Positions 54,456 to 63,691 of a stretch of 64,000 nt of DNA are shown one piece after another; position 1 is the stretch's first letter; every line of letters starts with the position of its first letter. Both the position numbers and the translations under genes were made by a program. The stretch covers positions 30,808-94,807 of the forward strand of contig NZ_JAGQED010000016.1 of assembly GCF_018304965.1 (NCBI RefSeq), in the 5' to 3' direction. The notes beneath the pieces are model-generated. The model had not been told where the DNA came from. It made no database searches and saw nothing but the letters and a program-made list of their open reading frames with translations. The DNA comes from Collimonas antrihumi. Its GTDB lineage: Bacteria > Pseudomonadota > Gammaproteobacteria > Burkholderiales > Burkholderiaceae_D.

Positions 54456-55547
54456 ATGAGTCTCAAATGCGGCATCGTCGGCCTCCCCAACGTCGGCAAA
54501 TCCACCCTCTTCAATGCCCTGACTAAAGCAGGCATTCCGGCAGAAAACTATCCTTTCTGCACCATCGAGCCGAACGTCGGCATGGTAGAGGTGCCTGATC
54601 CGCGCCTGAAGGCGCTGGCCGAGATCGTCAAGCCGGAGCGCATCCTGCCGGCGACCGTGGAATTTGTCGATATCGCCGGCCTGGTGGCTGGCGCCTCCAA
54701 GGGTGAAGGCCTGGGCAACCAGTTCCTCGCCCACATCCGCGAAACCGACGCCATCGTCAACGTCGTACGCTGCTTTGAGGACGACAACGTGATCCACGTA
54801 GCCGGCAAAATCAATCCGCTGGACGATATCGACGTGATCCAGACCGAGCTGGCGCTGGCCGACATGGGCACGGTTGAAAAAGCCATCCATCGCGAAAACA
54901 AGAAAGCCCGCTCCGGCGACAAGGATGCCGCCAAACTGGTCGCCCTGCTGGAACGCCTGATGCCGGAACTGGATCAAGCCAAGCCGATACGTGCCTGCGG
55001 TCTCGACGCCGAAGAAATGGCCCTGATCAAGCCGCTGTGCCTGATCACCGCCAAGCCGGCCATGTATGTCGCCAATGTTTCCGACCACGGCTTCACCAAC
55101 AATCCCCTGCTGGATCAGTTGACTGCCTACGCGGCTTCGCAAAATGCGCCTATCGTCGCCATCTGCGCCGCCATCGAATCGGAAATCGCCGATCTGGACG
55201 ACGCTGACAAGCACGAATTTCTGGCCGACATGGGCATGGAAGAACCTGGCCTGGACCGCCTGATCCGCGCCGCCTTCAAGCTGCTCGGCCTGCAAACCTA
55301 CTTTACCGCTGGCGTCAAGGAAGTACGGGCATGGACTATCCATGTCGGCGACACCGGACCGCAGGCAGCAGGCGTGATCCACACCGACTTCGAACGCGGC
55401 TTCATCCGCGCCCAAACCATCGCCTATGACGATTTCATCAGCCACAAGGGTGAACAAGGCGCCAAGGAAGCCGGCAAGATGCGTGCTGAAGGCAAGGAAT
55501 ATGTGGTCAAGGACGGCGACGTTTTGAATTTCCTGTTTAACGTCTAA
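54456..55547 (+). CDS. ychF: Ribosome-binding ATPase YchF
   Basis: 363 residues. G1 GLPNVGKST (about 9-17), switch [10 protein letters not shown]3 [10 protein letters not shown], and the C-terminal TGS-type domain ([16 protein letters not shown]) are intact. Despite its Obg fold the family prefers ATP and binds ribosomes; it is involved in stress responses. It ends the conserved prs-rplY-pth-ychF string; the accessory patch begins after it. Confidence 0.97.
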   Translation: MSLKCGIVGLPNVGKSTLFNALTKAGIPAENYPFCTIEPNVGMVEVPDPRLKALAEIVKPERILPATVEFVDIAGLVAGASKGEGLGNQFLAHIRETDAIVNVVRCFEDDNVIHVAGKINPLDDIDVIQTELALADMGTVEKAIHRENKKARSGDKDAAKLVALLERLMPELDQAKPIRACGLDAEEMALIKPLCLITAKPAMYVANVSDHGFTNNPLLDQLTAYAASQNAPIVAICAAIESEIADLDDADKHEFLADMGMEEPGLDRLIRAAFKLLGLQTYFTAGVKEVRAWTIHVGDTGPQAAGVIHTDFERGFIRAQTIAYDDFISHKGEQGAKEAGKMRAEGKEYVVKDGDVLNFLFNV

Positions 55548-55632
55548 TACTTTCTCGCCAACGTTTGAAATAACAATAGCCGCTCCATATTTGCCTTAGG
55601 CACAGTCTGAATTTGTGTCGATTGATAAGACA

Positions 55633-55830
55633 ATGGAGCGGAAAATATACCTATGGGACTCATATAGATACCAGGCGTGTATCATAGGTAATAGCTCTCA
55701 GGCTATGACATTTGGTAGACGGGAATCAGATCGCGCAGTCGCAATTGAATATCACAAAGCAGGGGGAAGACTGATGAGCGGACCGCAACGAACGGATATT
55801 TGTCTCTACTGCGCCGGGAAAAAGGGATGA
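55633..55830 (+). CDS. Small hypothetical protein, first of an overlapping trio
   Basis: 65 residues from ATG 55633 (MERKIYLWDSYRYQACIIGN); a GTG at 55615 would add six. One CxxC (CLYC) lies near the C-terminus, which is basic. The TGA overlaps the ATG of the DUF6932 gene (ATGA at 55827), an arrangement seen again between the next two genes. No ribosome binding site is visible. No family recognised; supported mainly by the overlap. Confidence 0.4.
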   Translation: MERKIYLWDSYRYQACIIGNSSQAMTFGRRESDRAVAIEYHKAGGRLMSGPQRTDICLYCAGKKG

Positions 55831-56399
55831 TTCCAGCGTGGACTATGTCGGGAATTTTACCGCCAATTCGTCCCGGCGAATTGGGCCACGGCGCAGATCG
55901 ATCCCCTTATCCGGCGCCACTCTGTGAAGTAATTGAGCAATTTGCCTCGTCCCCCAAGCGTATCGCAATTCTTCAGGGATTTCTCAATTACCGTGCGGCA
56001 CTCCACAAGCTTGGGCTCGTTTCCGGATTCCAGTGGCTGGATGGAAGCTTTATGGAAAATGTCGAAACACAAGAATTGCGTTCGCCGAATGACATGGATG
56101 TCGTCACTTATTTTCACCTTCCAGTTGGCGAAACTCAGATTACCTTGCTTACCAAAGCAGGTAATCTATTAAGCAACAACCATGTTAAGGCCACATATTC
56201 AGTCGATGCCTATCCGCATATTCTAGGTGAACCGACTAGCGCAGTGCAAATTCGCCAGATCAGTTACTGGTACAGCATGTGGTCGCATAGGCGCGATGGC
56301 ACTTGGAAGGGGTTCGTACAGGTTGATCTCGACCCACAAGAAGATGTCGATGCGGGACAAGTTTTAAGTGTGATGCGCGCAGGGGGAACAACGCCATGA
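55827..56399 (+). CDS. DUF6932-like nucleotidyltransferase-fold protein
   Basis: 190 residues from ATG 55827 (MIPAWTMSGILPPIRPGE). WLDGSFMENV followed by SPNDMDVVTYF matches the GS-x(n)-DxD pattern of minimal nucleotidyltransferases, with Asp residues that could hold the metal. It resembles the DUF6932 family (GILPPIRPG start). Such proteins occur in toxin-antitoxin or defence-type pairs, but no HEPN partner is seen; the partner here is the 306-residue protein coupled by an ATGA overlap. Function inferred only by fold. Codon use is less GC-rich than in the adjacent housekeeping genes. Confidence 0.72.
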   Translation: MIPAWTMSGILPPIRPGELGHGADRSPYPAPLCEVIEQFASSPKRIAILQGFLNYRAALHKLGLVSGFQWLDGSFMENVETQELRSPNDMDVVTYFHLPVGETQITLLTKAGNLLSNNHVKATYSVDAYPHILGEPTSAVQIRQISYWYSMWSHRRDGTWKGFVQVDLDPQEDVDAGQVLSVMRAGGTTP

Positions 56400-57316
56400 G
56401 CCACGAACATCTCGCGCTCTCCTCCGAAATCAAGGAATTGGAATCTATTCTAGCTTCAATCCCACAGGAGAATGTGATTGAAAGACTGGCATTTGAGGAG
56501 CGACTGGCCTCCGCCCGAACTATTTTCAATAGTCTGTCCAATGATCTGCAGAGAAAAAAAGCAAACTTGACCTTTCGCGGCCATCCTGTTTTTGGCAGTC
56601 ACGGTATTGCAGCAGATTTCGGCACCAAAGCTGCTGGAGCCTTTGCGGATGCCTTTGCCGCAGTAGTCGCGGGTTTGAACGAAAGCCTCGGATATATGGG
56701 CCCCATTCCAGATAAAGAAAAGAATCAGCTTCTCATCACTGGAACTGCAATCGGCTCGTTCGGATTTGAATTCGAATTACCCAGCCAGCAGGACGATCTA
56801 TTTCCAGAGCCCTGCAAGATGGAATTGGCCCTAGAAAAGATGCAAGAGCTACTACGCGTGTCCGCTGAGGGGTCGGATGACGAAGTCACTGAATTGGTCG
56901 AAGCAATTCACCCTAGAGCAGTGAAGAAAGTTGTAGAGTTTTTGGGATATTTGGCTCAACAGCAGGCTTGGTGTGGTCTAGAGTTCAAGGATCAATTTTT
57001 CCGCTATCAAGGTATCGAACAACTGCAGATTTCTGTCGAACGACTACAAGAAGATAACATTCATGAACGAGATGAGGAATACACCGGCGAGTTTCAGGGC
57101 ATACTTCCGAACAGCCGAACCTTCGAGTTCAAGCTTACCGATCAAAGAGGGATTTTGAAGGGCAACGTCGATATCGCCATTGAAGACCCGGACCTTCTTA
57201 ACCGCGAGTGGCTCCACAAACCCGTGAACTTGAAGCTGCATGTTATCCAAGTAGGTAAAGGACGGCCACGCTTCACCTTGCCAGAGATGTCGGCAGTCCG
57301 CTTACGTGGCACGTAA
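56396..57316 (+). CDS. Hypothetical protein coupled to DUF6932
   Basis: 306 residues. The N-terminal 60 form a heptad-rich coiled coil (LSSEIKELESILASI ... ERLASARTIFNSLSNDLQ), then a mixed domain with GHPVFGSHGIAADFGTKAAG and a Gly/Ala-rich helix. The C-terminal part (about 225-306) looks beta-rich. It overlaps the DUF6932 stop by four bases. No family recognised. As the obligate neighbour it could be antitoxin, effector or regulator; the sequence does not decide. Confidence 0.7.
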   Translation: MSHEHLALSSEIKELESILASIPQENVIERLAFEERLASARTIFNSLSNDLQRKKANLTFRGHPVFGSHGIAADFGTKAAGAFADAFAAVVAGLNESLGYMGPIPDKEKNQLLITGTAIGSFGFEFELPSQQDDLFPEPCKMELALEKMQELLRVSAEGSDDEVTELVEAIHPRAVKKVVEFLGYLAQQQAWCGLEFKDQFFRYQGIEQLQISVERLQEDNIHERDEEYTGEFQGILPNSRTFEFKLTDQRGILKGNVDIAIEDPDLLNREWLHKPVNLKLHVIQVGKGRPRFTLPEMSAVRLRGT

Positions 57317-57401
57317 CTGGAACTAAAGAAGACTGCCGGGATCCGCTGGCTGTTCGACGTCGGTCTGCGGTAAGAGCAATGAAAGGGAGCCACACAAGTC
57401 T

Positions 57402-57893
57402 ATGTATGTCCTGCACGGCACCAAGAAATTGCTGGATCGTATAAAGGAGCCAATCACTACCTCGGTATTGGCACCGACAACCGCACTTGGCAACTGGTAT
57501 GCCACGGCATTGTTCTGGAAGCCACAACTCGTGTTGTTCGTCAACGAACGAACGCTCTTGCCCGTGCTGATGCCCTTGGCATCCGCTACCACCACAGCAA
57601 AACGATTCCCTTCTCAGTTGGCTACCGTGCTGACAGCTCATGGCGTCGATTCGGCATTTATCGGGCGCGAGGTAGCGGCAATGGCAGAAGTCGGTTTCGC
57701 CAAAACAGCCAACCGTAGCGTAGTCGGGATAATGAACGAATTTTCATTTCTGGCGGAAACTTGCAGAGAATATCCCGAATCATCCGATTTAATAATATTG
57801 TCGATGCGGCTTGCAGATACGCCGTGCAGCCCGATCAAGTACAACTGCCCGGCGAGGCTCCTAAAGGATGTCGTGGAATATCAGGTTGTTTGA
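57402..57893 (+). CDS. DUF6933-like protein
   Basis: 163 residues: MYVLHGTKKLLDRI, then APTTALGNWYATALFWKPQLVLFVNERTLLPVLMPL and KTANRSVVGIMNEFSFLAE, near the C-terminus SMRLADTPCSPIKY. This order matches the DUF6933 family, a stand-alone protein of unknown function found on mobile or accessory DNA. It lies 85 bases after the trio and may share its transcript. No strong ribosome binding site (GGGAG is 15 bases upstream). Confidence 0.75.
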   Translation: MYVLHGTKKLLDRIKEPITTSVLAPTTALGNWYATALFWKPQLVLFVNERTLLPVLMPLASATTTAKRFPSQLATVLTAHGVDSAFIGREVAAMAEVGFAKTANRSVVGIMNEFSFLAETCREYPESSDLIILSMRLADTPCSPIKYNCPARLLKDVVEYQVV

Positions 57894-58003
57894 GTTGGTA
57901 AATACACAAATGCAACAGACCGGCCACAGCATTCCCGCATCAGTTATTCGCCGATGTTTCGTGCCGGTGACAAACCTTTATTGATTGAGTGGGGAGAAAG
58001 GTT

Positions 58004-58185
58004 ATGACGCAACAAGAACTTGACAAGGCCAAGGACAAAGACCTGGCTGGTTCATTAATAGCGATGCGGCGCGCAGTGCGGATGGCGAGAACTGGCTGTA
58101 CGTACGAACTGCAATCGTAGTAACAAAGAATCAGCAACTCGTTCGAGTGACGGCAGATGAGTGGCGCAAAGAAGGTGTTCGTTAA
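58004..58185 (+). pseudogene. Small conserved gene broken by frameshift
   Basis: ATG 58004, with strong GGGAGAAAGG upstream, opens MTQQELDKAKDKDLAGSLIA then MRRAVRMAR and stops early at 58118-58120. The -1 frame continues with RTAIVVTKNQQLVRVTADEW and RKEGVR, stopping at 58183-58185. The two parts together resemble one small Burkholderiales protein family (about 55-60 residues, charged start and VVV..LVRVTA..W end), so indel damage near 58095-58105 is likely. The flanks 57894-58003 and 58186-58408 hold nothing else I can support. Confidence 0.6.
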
Positions 58186-58408
58186 TTTCCGAGAACGCCA
58201 GCCGCGTCGAATTTGGTGAATGCCAGCTAGGCAGCCACCCGACTCAAAAATAGCAAGGTCCGACCCTCTCCCCGCAAATCGCGGAATGAGCGCCGGGCTT
58301 TTCTGTATCAAACATCGATGAACAAAGCCAGGTACGACGCACTCAAACGAATTGTGGCCCGCGACATCCGCATGTTGCCCTCTCACCACATCTGTTCCAG
58401 GAGGAGCC

Positions 58409-58852
58409 ATGAACGCCAAATTGCTTATCCCGACAATTGTTGCGACTACGCTTTGCGCTGCCTGCTCATTACCACCCAGACTCGATCTTCTGGGCGATCC
58501 CGCGGTAGTAACCGCCGCCACGCGCACCATTGTTATCGCTCCAGATACAAGCTACGTAAATGTAACCGGCGGTGAAATCATTAAATTCGTCGTGGGCGAC
58601 AAATCATTTGCCTGGAATTTTGACGGCGCCGACTATATTGATAAATTCGATCTGAATCAGACTGCGCCACCGGGCATTCTTGACCACAGGGTCACAGCCT
58701 ATGTCGCCGCTAATCCTCTCTATGCCGGCGGCGGTGACGGCGGTCGCCATGGAGGGCATGGCGGACATGGAGATCATGGCGGCGGTCACGGGGGTGACTT
58801 TACGAGCGGTAGCGGTGGCCATGGCGGCGGGAGCGGCGGTGGTCATAAATAG
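58409..58852 (+). CDS. CzcE-like protein with His/Gly-rich tail
   Basis: 147 residues from ATG 58409, with GGAGGAG six bases before it. After a signal sequence (about 1-19, with a Cys pair CAAC that is not a standard lipobox), the core TRTIVIAPDTSYVNVTGGEI then VVGDKSFAWNF and FDLNQTAPPG resembles the CzcE family of periplasmic copper-binding proteins. The last 40 residues are nearly all Gly, His and Asp, with seven His (GGHGGHGDHGGGHGG), a likely metal sponge. No metal efflux genes lie nearby. It is alone on its strand segment. Confidence 0.78.
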   Translation: MNAKLLIPTIVATTLCAACSLPPRLDLLGDPAVVTAATRTIVIAPDTSYVNVTGGEIIKFVVGDKSFAWNFDGADYIDKFDLNQTAPPGILDHRVTAYVAANPLYAGGGDGGRHGGHGGHGDHGGGHGGDFTSGSGGHGGGSGGGHK

Positions 58853-58981
58853 CCAAACCAAAACAACAACCCGGTAATTCACCCTGAAAACGCAATGAAA
58901 ACAATAAAAAGCACAGCTACATCGTAAATTGTAACTGTACTCCAAAAGCATCGCATCGACTGTACATGCTGCTATCAGCGG

Positions 58982-61345
58982 GTGCCAATTACACTCCCAC
59001 GGACTCTGCGCGATTTGCGCGTGATGCTCCGGGGAACAAAATTGAGCGACCAGAAAATCCAGCAATACAACCACCCTGCCGGCGGCTGGGGTGCCTTGAA
59101 ATATGTAGCTTTGCACCTGTTGAAAGAGAAAGTGCCGGGCGGTGGCGTGCGTACCCTGCTGGCGCAGAATCAGCCGGACGGCTTCGACTGTCCCGGCTGC
59201 GCCTGGCCGGATCGCGATCATGCATCGACCTTTGAATTCTGCGAAAACGGCGCCAAGGCGGTGGCGGCGGAAGCGACCTCCAAGCGTGTCACGGCAGATT
59301 TTTTTGCGCAAAACAGCGTCAGCGCATTGCTACAGCAATCGGACTACGAACTGGAAGAACACGGCCGCCTGACCGAACCAATGGCGTACGACGCCGCCAG
59401 CGACAAATACCAGCCGATCTCCTGGCAAGACGCATTCAACCTGATGAGCGATCACCTGAACACGCTGGACGATCCGAACCAGGCATCGTTCTACACTTCC
59501 GGCCGCACCAGCAACGAAGCCGCATTTCTATATCAACTATTTGTGCGCGAATACGGCACCAACAACTTTCCCGATTGCTCCAACATGTGCCACGAGCCGA
59601 CCAGCGTCGGCTTGCCGGAGACCGTAGGTGTCGGCAAGGGTACTGTAACGCTGGACGATTTCGACCTGGCCGATACCTTCCTGATCTTCGGCCAGAATCC
59701 CGCCACCAACCATCCGCGCATGATGGGCGAGTTGCGCGAATGCGCCAAGCGCGGCGCCGCCATCGTCTCCATCAATCCATTGCGCGAGCGCGGCCTGGAG
59801 CGCTTCGCCAGCCCGCAACATCCATCCGACATGCTGTCGCGCTCCGGCACCAGCATCAGCAACATGTTTATCCGCCCTACCCTGTGCGGTGACCTGGCGC
59901 TGGTCAAGGGCGTCATCAAGCGGGTACTGGAACTGGACGATCTGGCGCAGCAAGACCAGACCGAACGCGTAATCGACGTCGGCTTCATCACCGAACACAC
60001 AGCCTACTTTGAAGAGTTCGCGGCCGACATCCGGGCCGAAAGCTGGGACGACATCGTCACTGAATCGGGTGTCAGCCGGGACGACATCGAACGACTGACG
60101 CAAGTGTACGTGCGTGGCAAAAACGTCATCGCTACCTGGGGCATGGGCTTGACCCAGCACAAGCACGGCGTCGCGACGATCCAGATGGTCTCCAACCTGA
60201 TGCTATTGCGCGGCAATATCGGCCGCCCCGGCGCTGGCTTGTGCCCGGTCCGCGGTCACTCTAACGTGCAAGGCGACCGCACCGTCGGCATCGACGAAAA
60301 ACCGACTGCCGCTTTCCTCGATCGCATCGAGCAGGTATACGGCTTCAAGCCGCCGCGTGAGCATGGTCTCGACGTGGTCGGTACGATTGAAGCGATGTTG
60401 CAAGGACTGGTCAAGGTATTCATCGGACTCGGCGGCAACTTCGCCATGGCAACGCCAGACACACCGCGCACCTGGCAGGCGTTGCAGTCTTGCGCACTGA
60501 CCGTCCACATCACCACCAAACTGAATCGCAGCCATCTGATCCACGGCAAGGACGCCTTGATCCTGCCGACCATGGGGCGTACCGAAATCGACCTGCAGGA
60601 GAGCGGGCCGCAAGGCGTGACCGTCGAGGACTCGATGAGCATGGTGCACATTTCCTACGGCATCAACAAGCCCGTTGCCAAAACCTGTCTGTCGGAAATC
60701 GACATTGTCGCGCGCCTGGCGCACGCCACGCTGAAACAGAGCCGCACGCGCTGGCTGGACTATGTCAATGACTACGCCCTGATCCGCGACGACATCGAAA
60801 AGGTGTACGACGCCTTCAAGGATTACAACCTGCGCATAAAGCAGCCAGGCGGCTTCCACCTTGGCGTGGCGTCGCGTGAGCGGGTCTGGAAAACTACCAG
60901 CGGCCGGGCCCGGTTCATCGTGCATGCGATTCCCAAGGACACGCCGATTCACCAGGCGCGCCGCAAATACGGTCCCGAACTGATGGTACTGATGACCACC
61001 CGTTCGCATGATCAGTACAACACCACCATCTATGGACTGGACGACCGTTATCGCGGCGTATTTGGACAACGGCGCGTTGTATTTGCCAATCTGCTCGATA
61101 TCCAGATGCTGGGTTTTGCGCCGGGCGACTGGGTCGATCTGATCGGTGTCTGGGACGACGGCATCGAGCGCCGCGCCGACCGTTTCCTGTTGGTGGAATA
61201 CGATATTCCGCGCGGCTGCATCAGTGGCTACTATCCGGAAACCAATCCGCTGGTGCCGCTCAACAGCTTCGCCGACCAGGCGCGTACGCCGACATCGAAA
61301 TCGATCCCGGTGCTGATGCGCCGCTCCATGCAGATGGCGGCGTGA
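58982..61345 (+). CDS. YdeP/FdhF-family molybdopterin oxidoreductase
   Basis: 787 residues from GTG 58982; ATG 59024 or TTG 59042 (GGGGA six bases upstream, just before SDQKIQQYNHPAGGWG) are likelier real starts. Motifs: DCPGCAWPD, NNFPDCSNMCHEPTS and SFYTSGRTSNEAAFL, then IFGQNPATNHPRM and CPVRGHSNVQGDRTVG, as in the FdhF/YdeP family of formate-dehydrogenase-like proteins tied to acid resistance in enterics. A bis-MGD cofactor is expected. The 102-residue gene follows by seven bases and probably belongs with it. Confidence 0.9.
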   Translation: MPITLPRTLRDLRVMLRGTKLSDQKIQQYNHPAGGWGALKYVALHLLKEKVPGGGVRTLLAQNQPDGFDCPGCAWPDRDHASTFEFCENGAKAVAAEATSKRVTADFFAQNSVSALLQQSDYELEEHGRLTEPMAYDAASDKYQPISWQDAFNLMSDHLNTLDDPNQASFYTSGRTSNEAAFLYQLFVREYGTNNFPDCSNMCHEPTSVGLPETVGVGKGTVTLDDFDLADTFLIFGQNPATNHPRMMGELRECAKRGAAIVSINPLRERGLERFASPQHPSDMLSRSGTSISNMFIRPTLCGDLALVKGVIKRVLELDDLAQQDQTERVIDVGFITEHTAYFEEFAADIRAESWDDIVTESGVSRDDIERLTQVYVRGKNVIATWGMGLTQHKHGVATIQMVSNLMLLRGNIGRPGAGLCPVRGHSNVQGDRTVGIDEKPTAAFLDRIEQVYGFKPPREHGLDVVGTIEAMLQGLVKVFIGLGGNFAMATPDTPRTWQALQSCALTVHITTKLNRSHLIHGKDALILPTMGRTEIDLQESGPQGVTVEDSMSMVHISYGINKPVAKTCLSEIDIVARLAHATLKQSRTRWLDYVNDYALIRDDIEKVYDAFKDYNLRIKQPGGFHLGVASRERVWKTTSGRARFIVHAIPKDTPIHQARRKYGPELMVLMTTRSHDQYNTTIYGLDDRYRGVFGQRRVVFANLLDIQMLGFAPGDWVDLIGVWDDGIERRADRFLLVEYDIPRGCISGYYPETNPLVPLNSFADQARTPTSKSIPVLMRRSMQMAA

Positions 61346-61352
61346 TCCGACG

Positions 61353-61661
61353 ATGAACCGGGATGATCAGATTGACGATGCAGTGCTGGCGATCTTGTCC
61401 GCACTGCATGCCGCTGCTATCGACGAGCGCGGCCACAACCAACGCAACCAATGCGCCGAACCAGGAATGTCGCTGGCAAAACTCAACAAGCGGGTCGAGC
61501 AACGCATGAGTACGTTGCGACGTAATCTTAGCGCCCTGGAAGATGCTGAAATTGTCAGCGTCGCTCTCAACGAAGACGGCGCCGGCCGCGCTTCACTGAC
61601 CGAATTCGGGATGGCGATTTTCGATGCACTGGATGAGCGTCAGGCTGCCGAGACGGCGTGA
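61353..61661 (+). CDS. Small winged-helix-like protein linked to the YdeP gene
   Basis: 102 residues. SLAKLNKRVEQRMSTLRRNL then LEDAEIVSVALNEDGAGRASLTEFG looks like a winged helix (recognition helix followed by a hairpin), so it may be a small regulator or an accessory factor. It starts seven bases after the oxidoreductase stop; its own stop is one base from the convergent MocR stop. Confidence 0.72.
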   Translation: MNRDDQIDDAVLAILSALHAAAIDERGHNQRNQCAEPGMSLAKLNKRVEQRMSTLRRNLSALEDAEIVSVALNEDGAGRASLTEFGMAIFDALDERQAAETA

Positions 61662-61662
61662 T

Positions 61663-63141
61663 CTACTCCAGCATGGCAGCCAGTATTTCGCCGAGGCGGC
61701 GTATAGCCTGTTCGATTTGCGGCGTCCAGCTGTAGCTGTAATTCATGCGAATGAAGCTACGATAGGCGTCTGAAGTGGAAAACAAGCGACCCGGCGCAAT
61801 CGTGATGCCTTCCGCCAGTGCTTGCCGATACAAGGCCATGGAGTCGATCGCCGCCGGCAATTCTATCCACAGCACATACCCCCCGGTTGGCCGCGTAATG
61901 CGCGTACCCACGGGAAAAAAGCGCCCGACGAAAGCGCTCATGATGTCGCAGCGCTGCTGCAAGGTGCGCCGCACCCGGCGCAGATGGCGGTCGTAGCCGC
62001 CAGCCGTCAGGTAAGCGGCGATAGCCCGTTGCGGCAAAGTCGAGGTGCTGAGCGTGTTGAGGAATTTCAGCTTTTCCACCTGCTCCCGATAACGCCCCGG
62101 CAAGGTCCAGCCGATGCGGTAAGCGGAAGTCAGGCTCTTGGAAAACGATGAGCAATACAGCACGATGCCGCGCTTGTCGTAAGCCTTCAGGACGCTCGGA
62201 TGCGCCGTGCCGAAATACAGCTCGTTGCAGACGCCGTTTTCGATAATCGGCATGTTGTAGCGTGAGCCCAGTTCGACCAGCTGGCGCTTGTTTTCTTCCG
62301 GCATTTCAAAACCCAGCGGATTCTGGAAATTCGGCATTACCATGCAGGCCGCAATCGGCTGGCTCTGCATGACTTTTTTCAGCGCTGCGATATCCATCCC
62401 CACGCGCGGATCGGTCGGTATTTCGATGGCACGCATGCCAAGCCGCTCGATCGCATGCAGCATCGCGTAGAAGGTCGGCGACTCCACCGCGATCGTATCG
62501 CCCGCTTTCGCCACCGCCTGCAAACACAGGTTGATGGCTTCGGTGGCGCCCACCGTGATCACCACATCGCCGGGATCGACGCTGAGGCCGGTTTCCAGAT
62601 GACGCCGGACGATCTGCCGGATCAAGTCCGGATGGCCGGGCGGCAAATCGTCCAGCACGCCCAGCGGGCCGCCGCTGCGCAGGATGGCGCCGTTGTATTG
62701 GCTGATGCGCCGGGCCGGGAACAGGGTCGGATCGGGATACGGCGAACCGAGCGGGATGGCGTCGTTCTGATGAATCGATTTAAGGGTCGCCAATACATGG
62801 CGGCTGACGTCTACTTCGGCTGATACCGGCAGTGGTTGCGATCTGTGAGGTTCAGCCGGCGTAGCCTGGGCCGATGGTGACATCTGCAATGACGCCGCCG
62901 CAGCATCACGGCCGAACTGGGCTCGCACAAAATAGCCCGACTGCGGATGGCTTTCAATCACTCCGAGGCTTTCCAGCAATTCATACGCGCGCACCACGGT
63001 TGTGATGCTCAAACCGTGCTGCTGGCTGGCCTGACGCACCGAACTGACGCGATCGCCGGGCCGCAATACGCCGCTGTGCACGGAAGCGGTCACCTGTTCG
63101 GCCAGGCGTTGGTACAGCGGTTGGCGGCGGGAGGTTTTCAA
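61663..63141 (-). CDS. MocR/GntR-family regulator with aminotransferase domain
   Basis: 492 residues. An N-terminal GntR winged helix (about 7-75, VSSVRQASQQHGLSITTVVRAYELL), a linker (about 80-120), and a class I PLP aminotransferase fold (about 130-492) with the PLP lysine in CSSFSKSLTSAYRIGW. MocR proteins are usually regulators of PLP, GABA or amino-acid genes; its target is unknown. It is convergent with the oxidoreductase genes. The region upstream (63142-63250) is non-coding, with a fragment TTCTGCGTGGGCC at about 63189 recalling the dispersed repeat. Confidence 0.9.
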   Translation of the reverse strand: MKTSRRQPLYQRLAEQVTASVHSGVLRPGDRVSSVRQASQQHGLSITTVVRAYELLESLGVIESHPQSGYFVRAQFGRDAAAASLQMSPSAQATPAEPHRSQPLPVSAEVDVSRHVLATLKSIHQNDAIPLGSPYPDPTLFPARRISQYNGAILRSGGPLGVLDDLPPGHPDLIRQIVRRHLETGLSVDPGDVVITVGATEAINLCLQAVAKAGDTIAVESPTFYAMLHAIERLGMRAIEIPTDPRVGMDIAALKKVMQSQPIAACMVMPNFQNPLGFEMPEENKRQLVELGSRYNMPIIENGVCNELYFGTAHPSVLKAYDKRGIVLYCSSFSKSLTSAYRIGWTLPGRYREQVEKLKFLNTLSTSTLPQRAIAAYLTAGGYDRHLRRVRRTLQQRCDIMSAFVGRFFPVGTRITRPTGGYVLWIELPAAIDSMALYRQALAEGITIAPGRLFSTSDAYRSFIRMNYSYSWTPQIEQAIRRLGEILAAMLE

Positions 63142-63250
63142 GCTGAGCGCGGTCTGGGGACTATGGTTGCGCCATTATATGTGCATCGGATTCTGCGTGG
63201 GCCTGGGTGAGATGAATCGCCATTCCTCATGTAGTTGATGTATGTAAGAT

Positions 63251-63556
63251 CTATTTGTGTACGAAATTCATTTCGTAAACGGACGGGTCTACAGTTTGTG
63301 TCATTAGTAATTGCTTATAGGCAGGCGGAGTATCATCAAGCCAATCGCGTTTCGTGAGCTGCCATCCACTTCCAGGATGGTAATCCAGAATTTCAACCAT
63401 TCCGGTCCAACGCTTGAATCGAGGGTTATACATGATTACAAGGTGCTCACGATGATTGGATGGTTCATATGCTTGAACATTAAACCGACTGTCAGCAATC
63501 CACCATTCGAGATTAAACCAAACTATATCGTTAAGGAATGTCTGAATAAGTCCCAA
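63251..63556 (-). CDS. Hypothetical protein
   Basis: 101 residues from TTG 63556, without a convincing ribosome binding site; a later ATG (residue 42, MYNPRFKRWTG) is possible. Rich in Trp, Tyr and Phe (WFNLEWWIADSRF, LDYHPGSGWQLTKRDWLDD), which gives it protein-like character, but no family is recognised. It lies next to an insertion sequence in AT-rich DNA and may be a remnant. Confidence 0.4.
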   Translation of the reverse strand: MGLIQTFLNDIVWFNLEWWIADSRFNVQAYEPSNHREHLVIMYNPRFKRWTGMVEILDYHPGSGWQLTKRDWLDDTPPAYKQLLMTQTVDPSVYEMNFVHK

Positions 63557-63628
63557 ACAAACCGATATTAATAAAAGCTACTTTTTTAAACCAAAAAAAT
63601 GCGACTTCAAGACTACGAATATCAGATT

Positions 63629-63681
63629 AAGTCGGGCGGTTCATCGCCCGACTTAGCGCATCCGAGTGCGATTTCTCGCAC
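63629..63681. repeat. Two hairpins beside the transposase
   Basis: AAGTCGGGCG (63629-63638)/CGCCCGACTT (63645-63654) is a 10-bp stem with a six-base loop, and GTGCGA/TCGCAC (63666-63681) is a smaller one. GCGACTTCAAG at 63601 is inverted as CTTGAAGTCGC at 63700-63710, so the 3' part of the IS seems to be bounded by inverted sequence. The first stem may stop transcription from the transposase gene. Confidence 0.55.
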
Positions 63682-63691
63682 GCTGGACGTA

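Noticed and set aside
58318..58575. An 85-residue plus-strand ORF overlapping the CzcE-like gene
   Set aside because: Most of it lies in another frame of the CzcE-like gene, which has the better ribosome binding site and family match.
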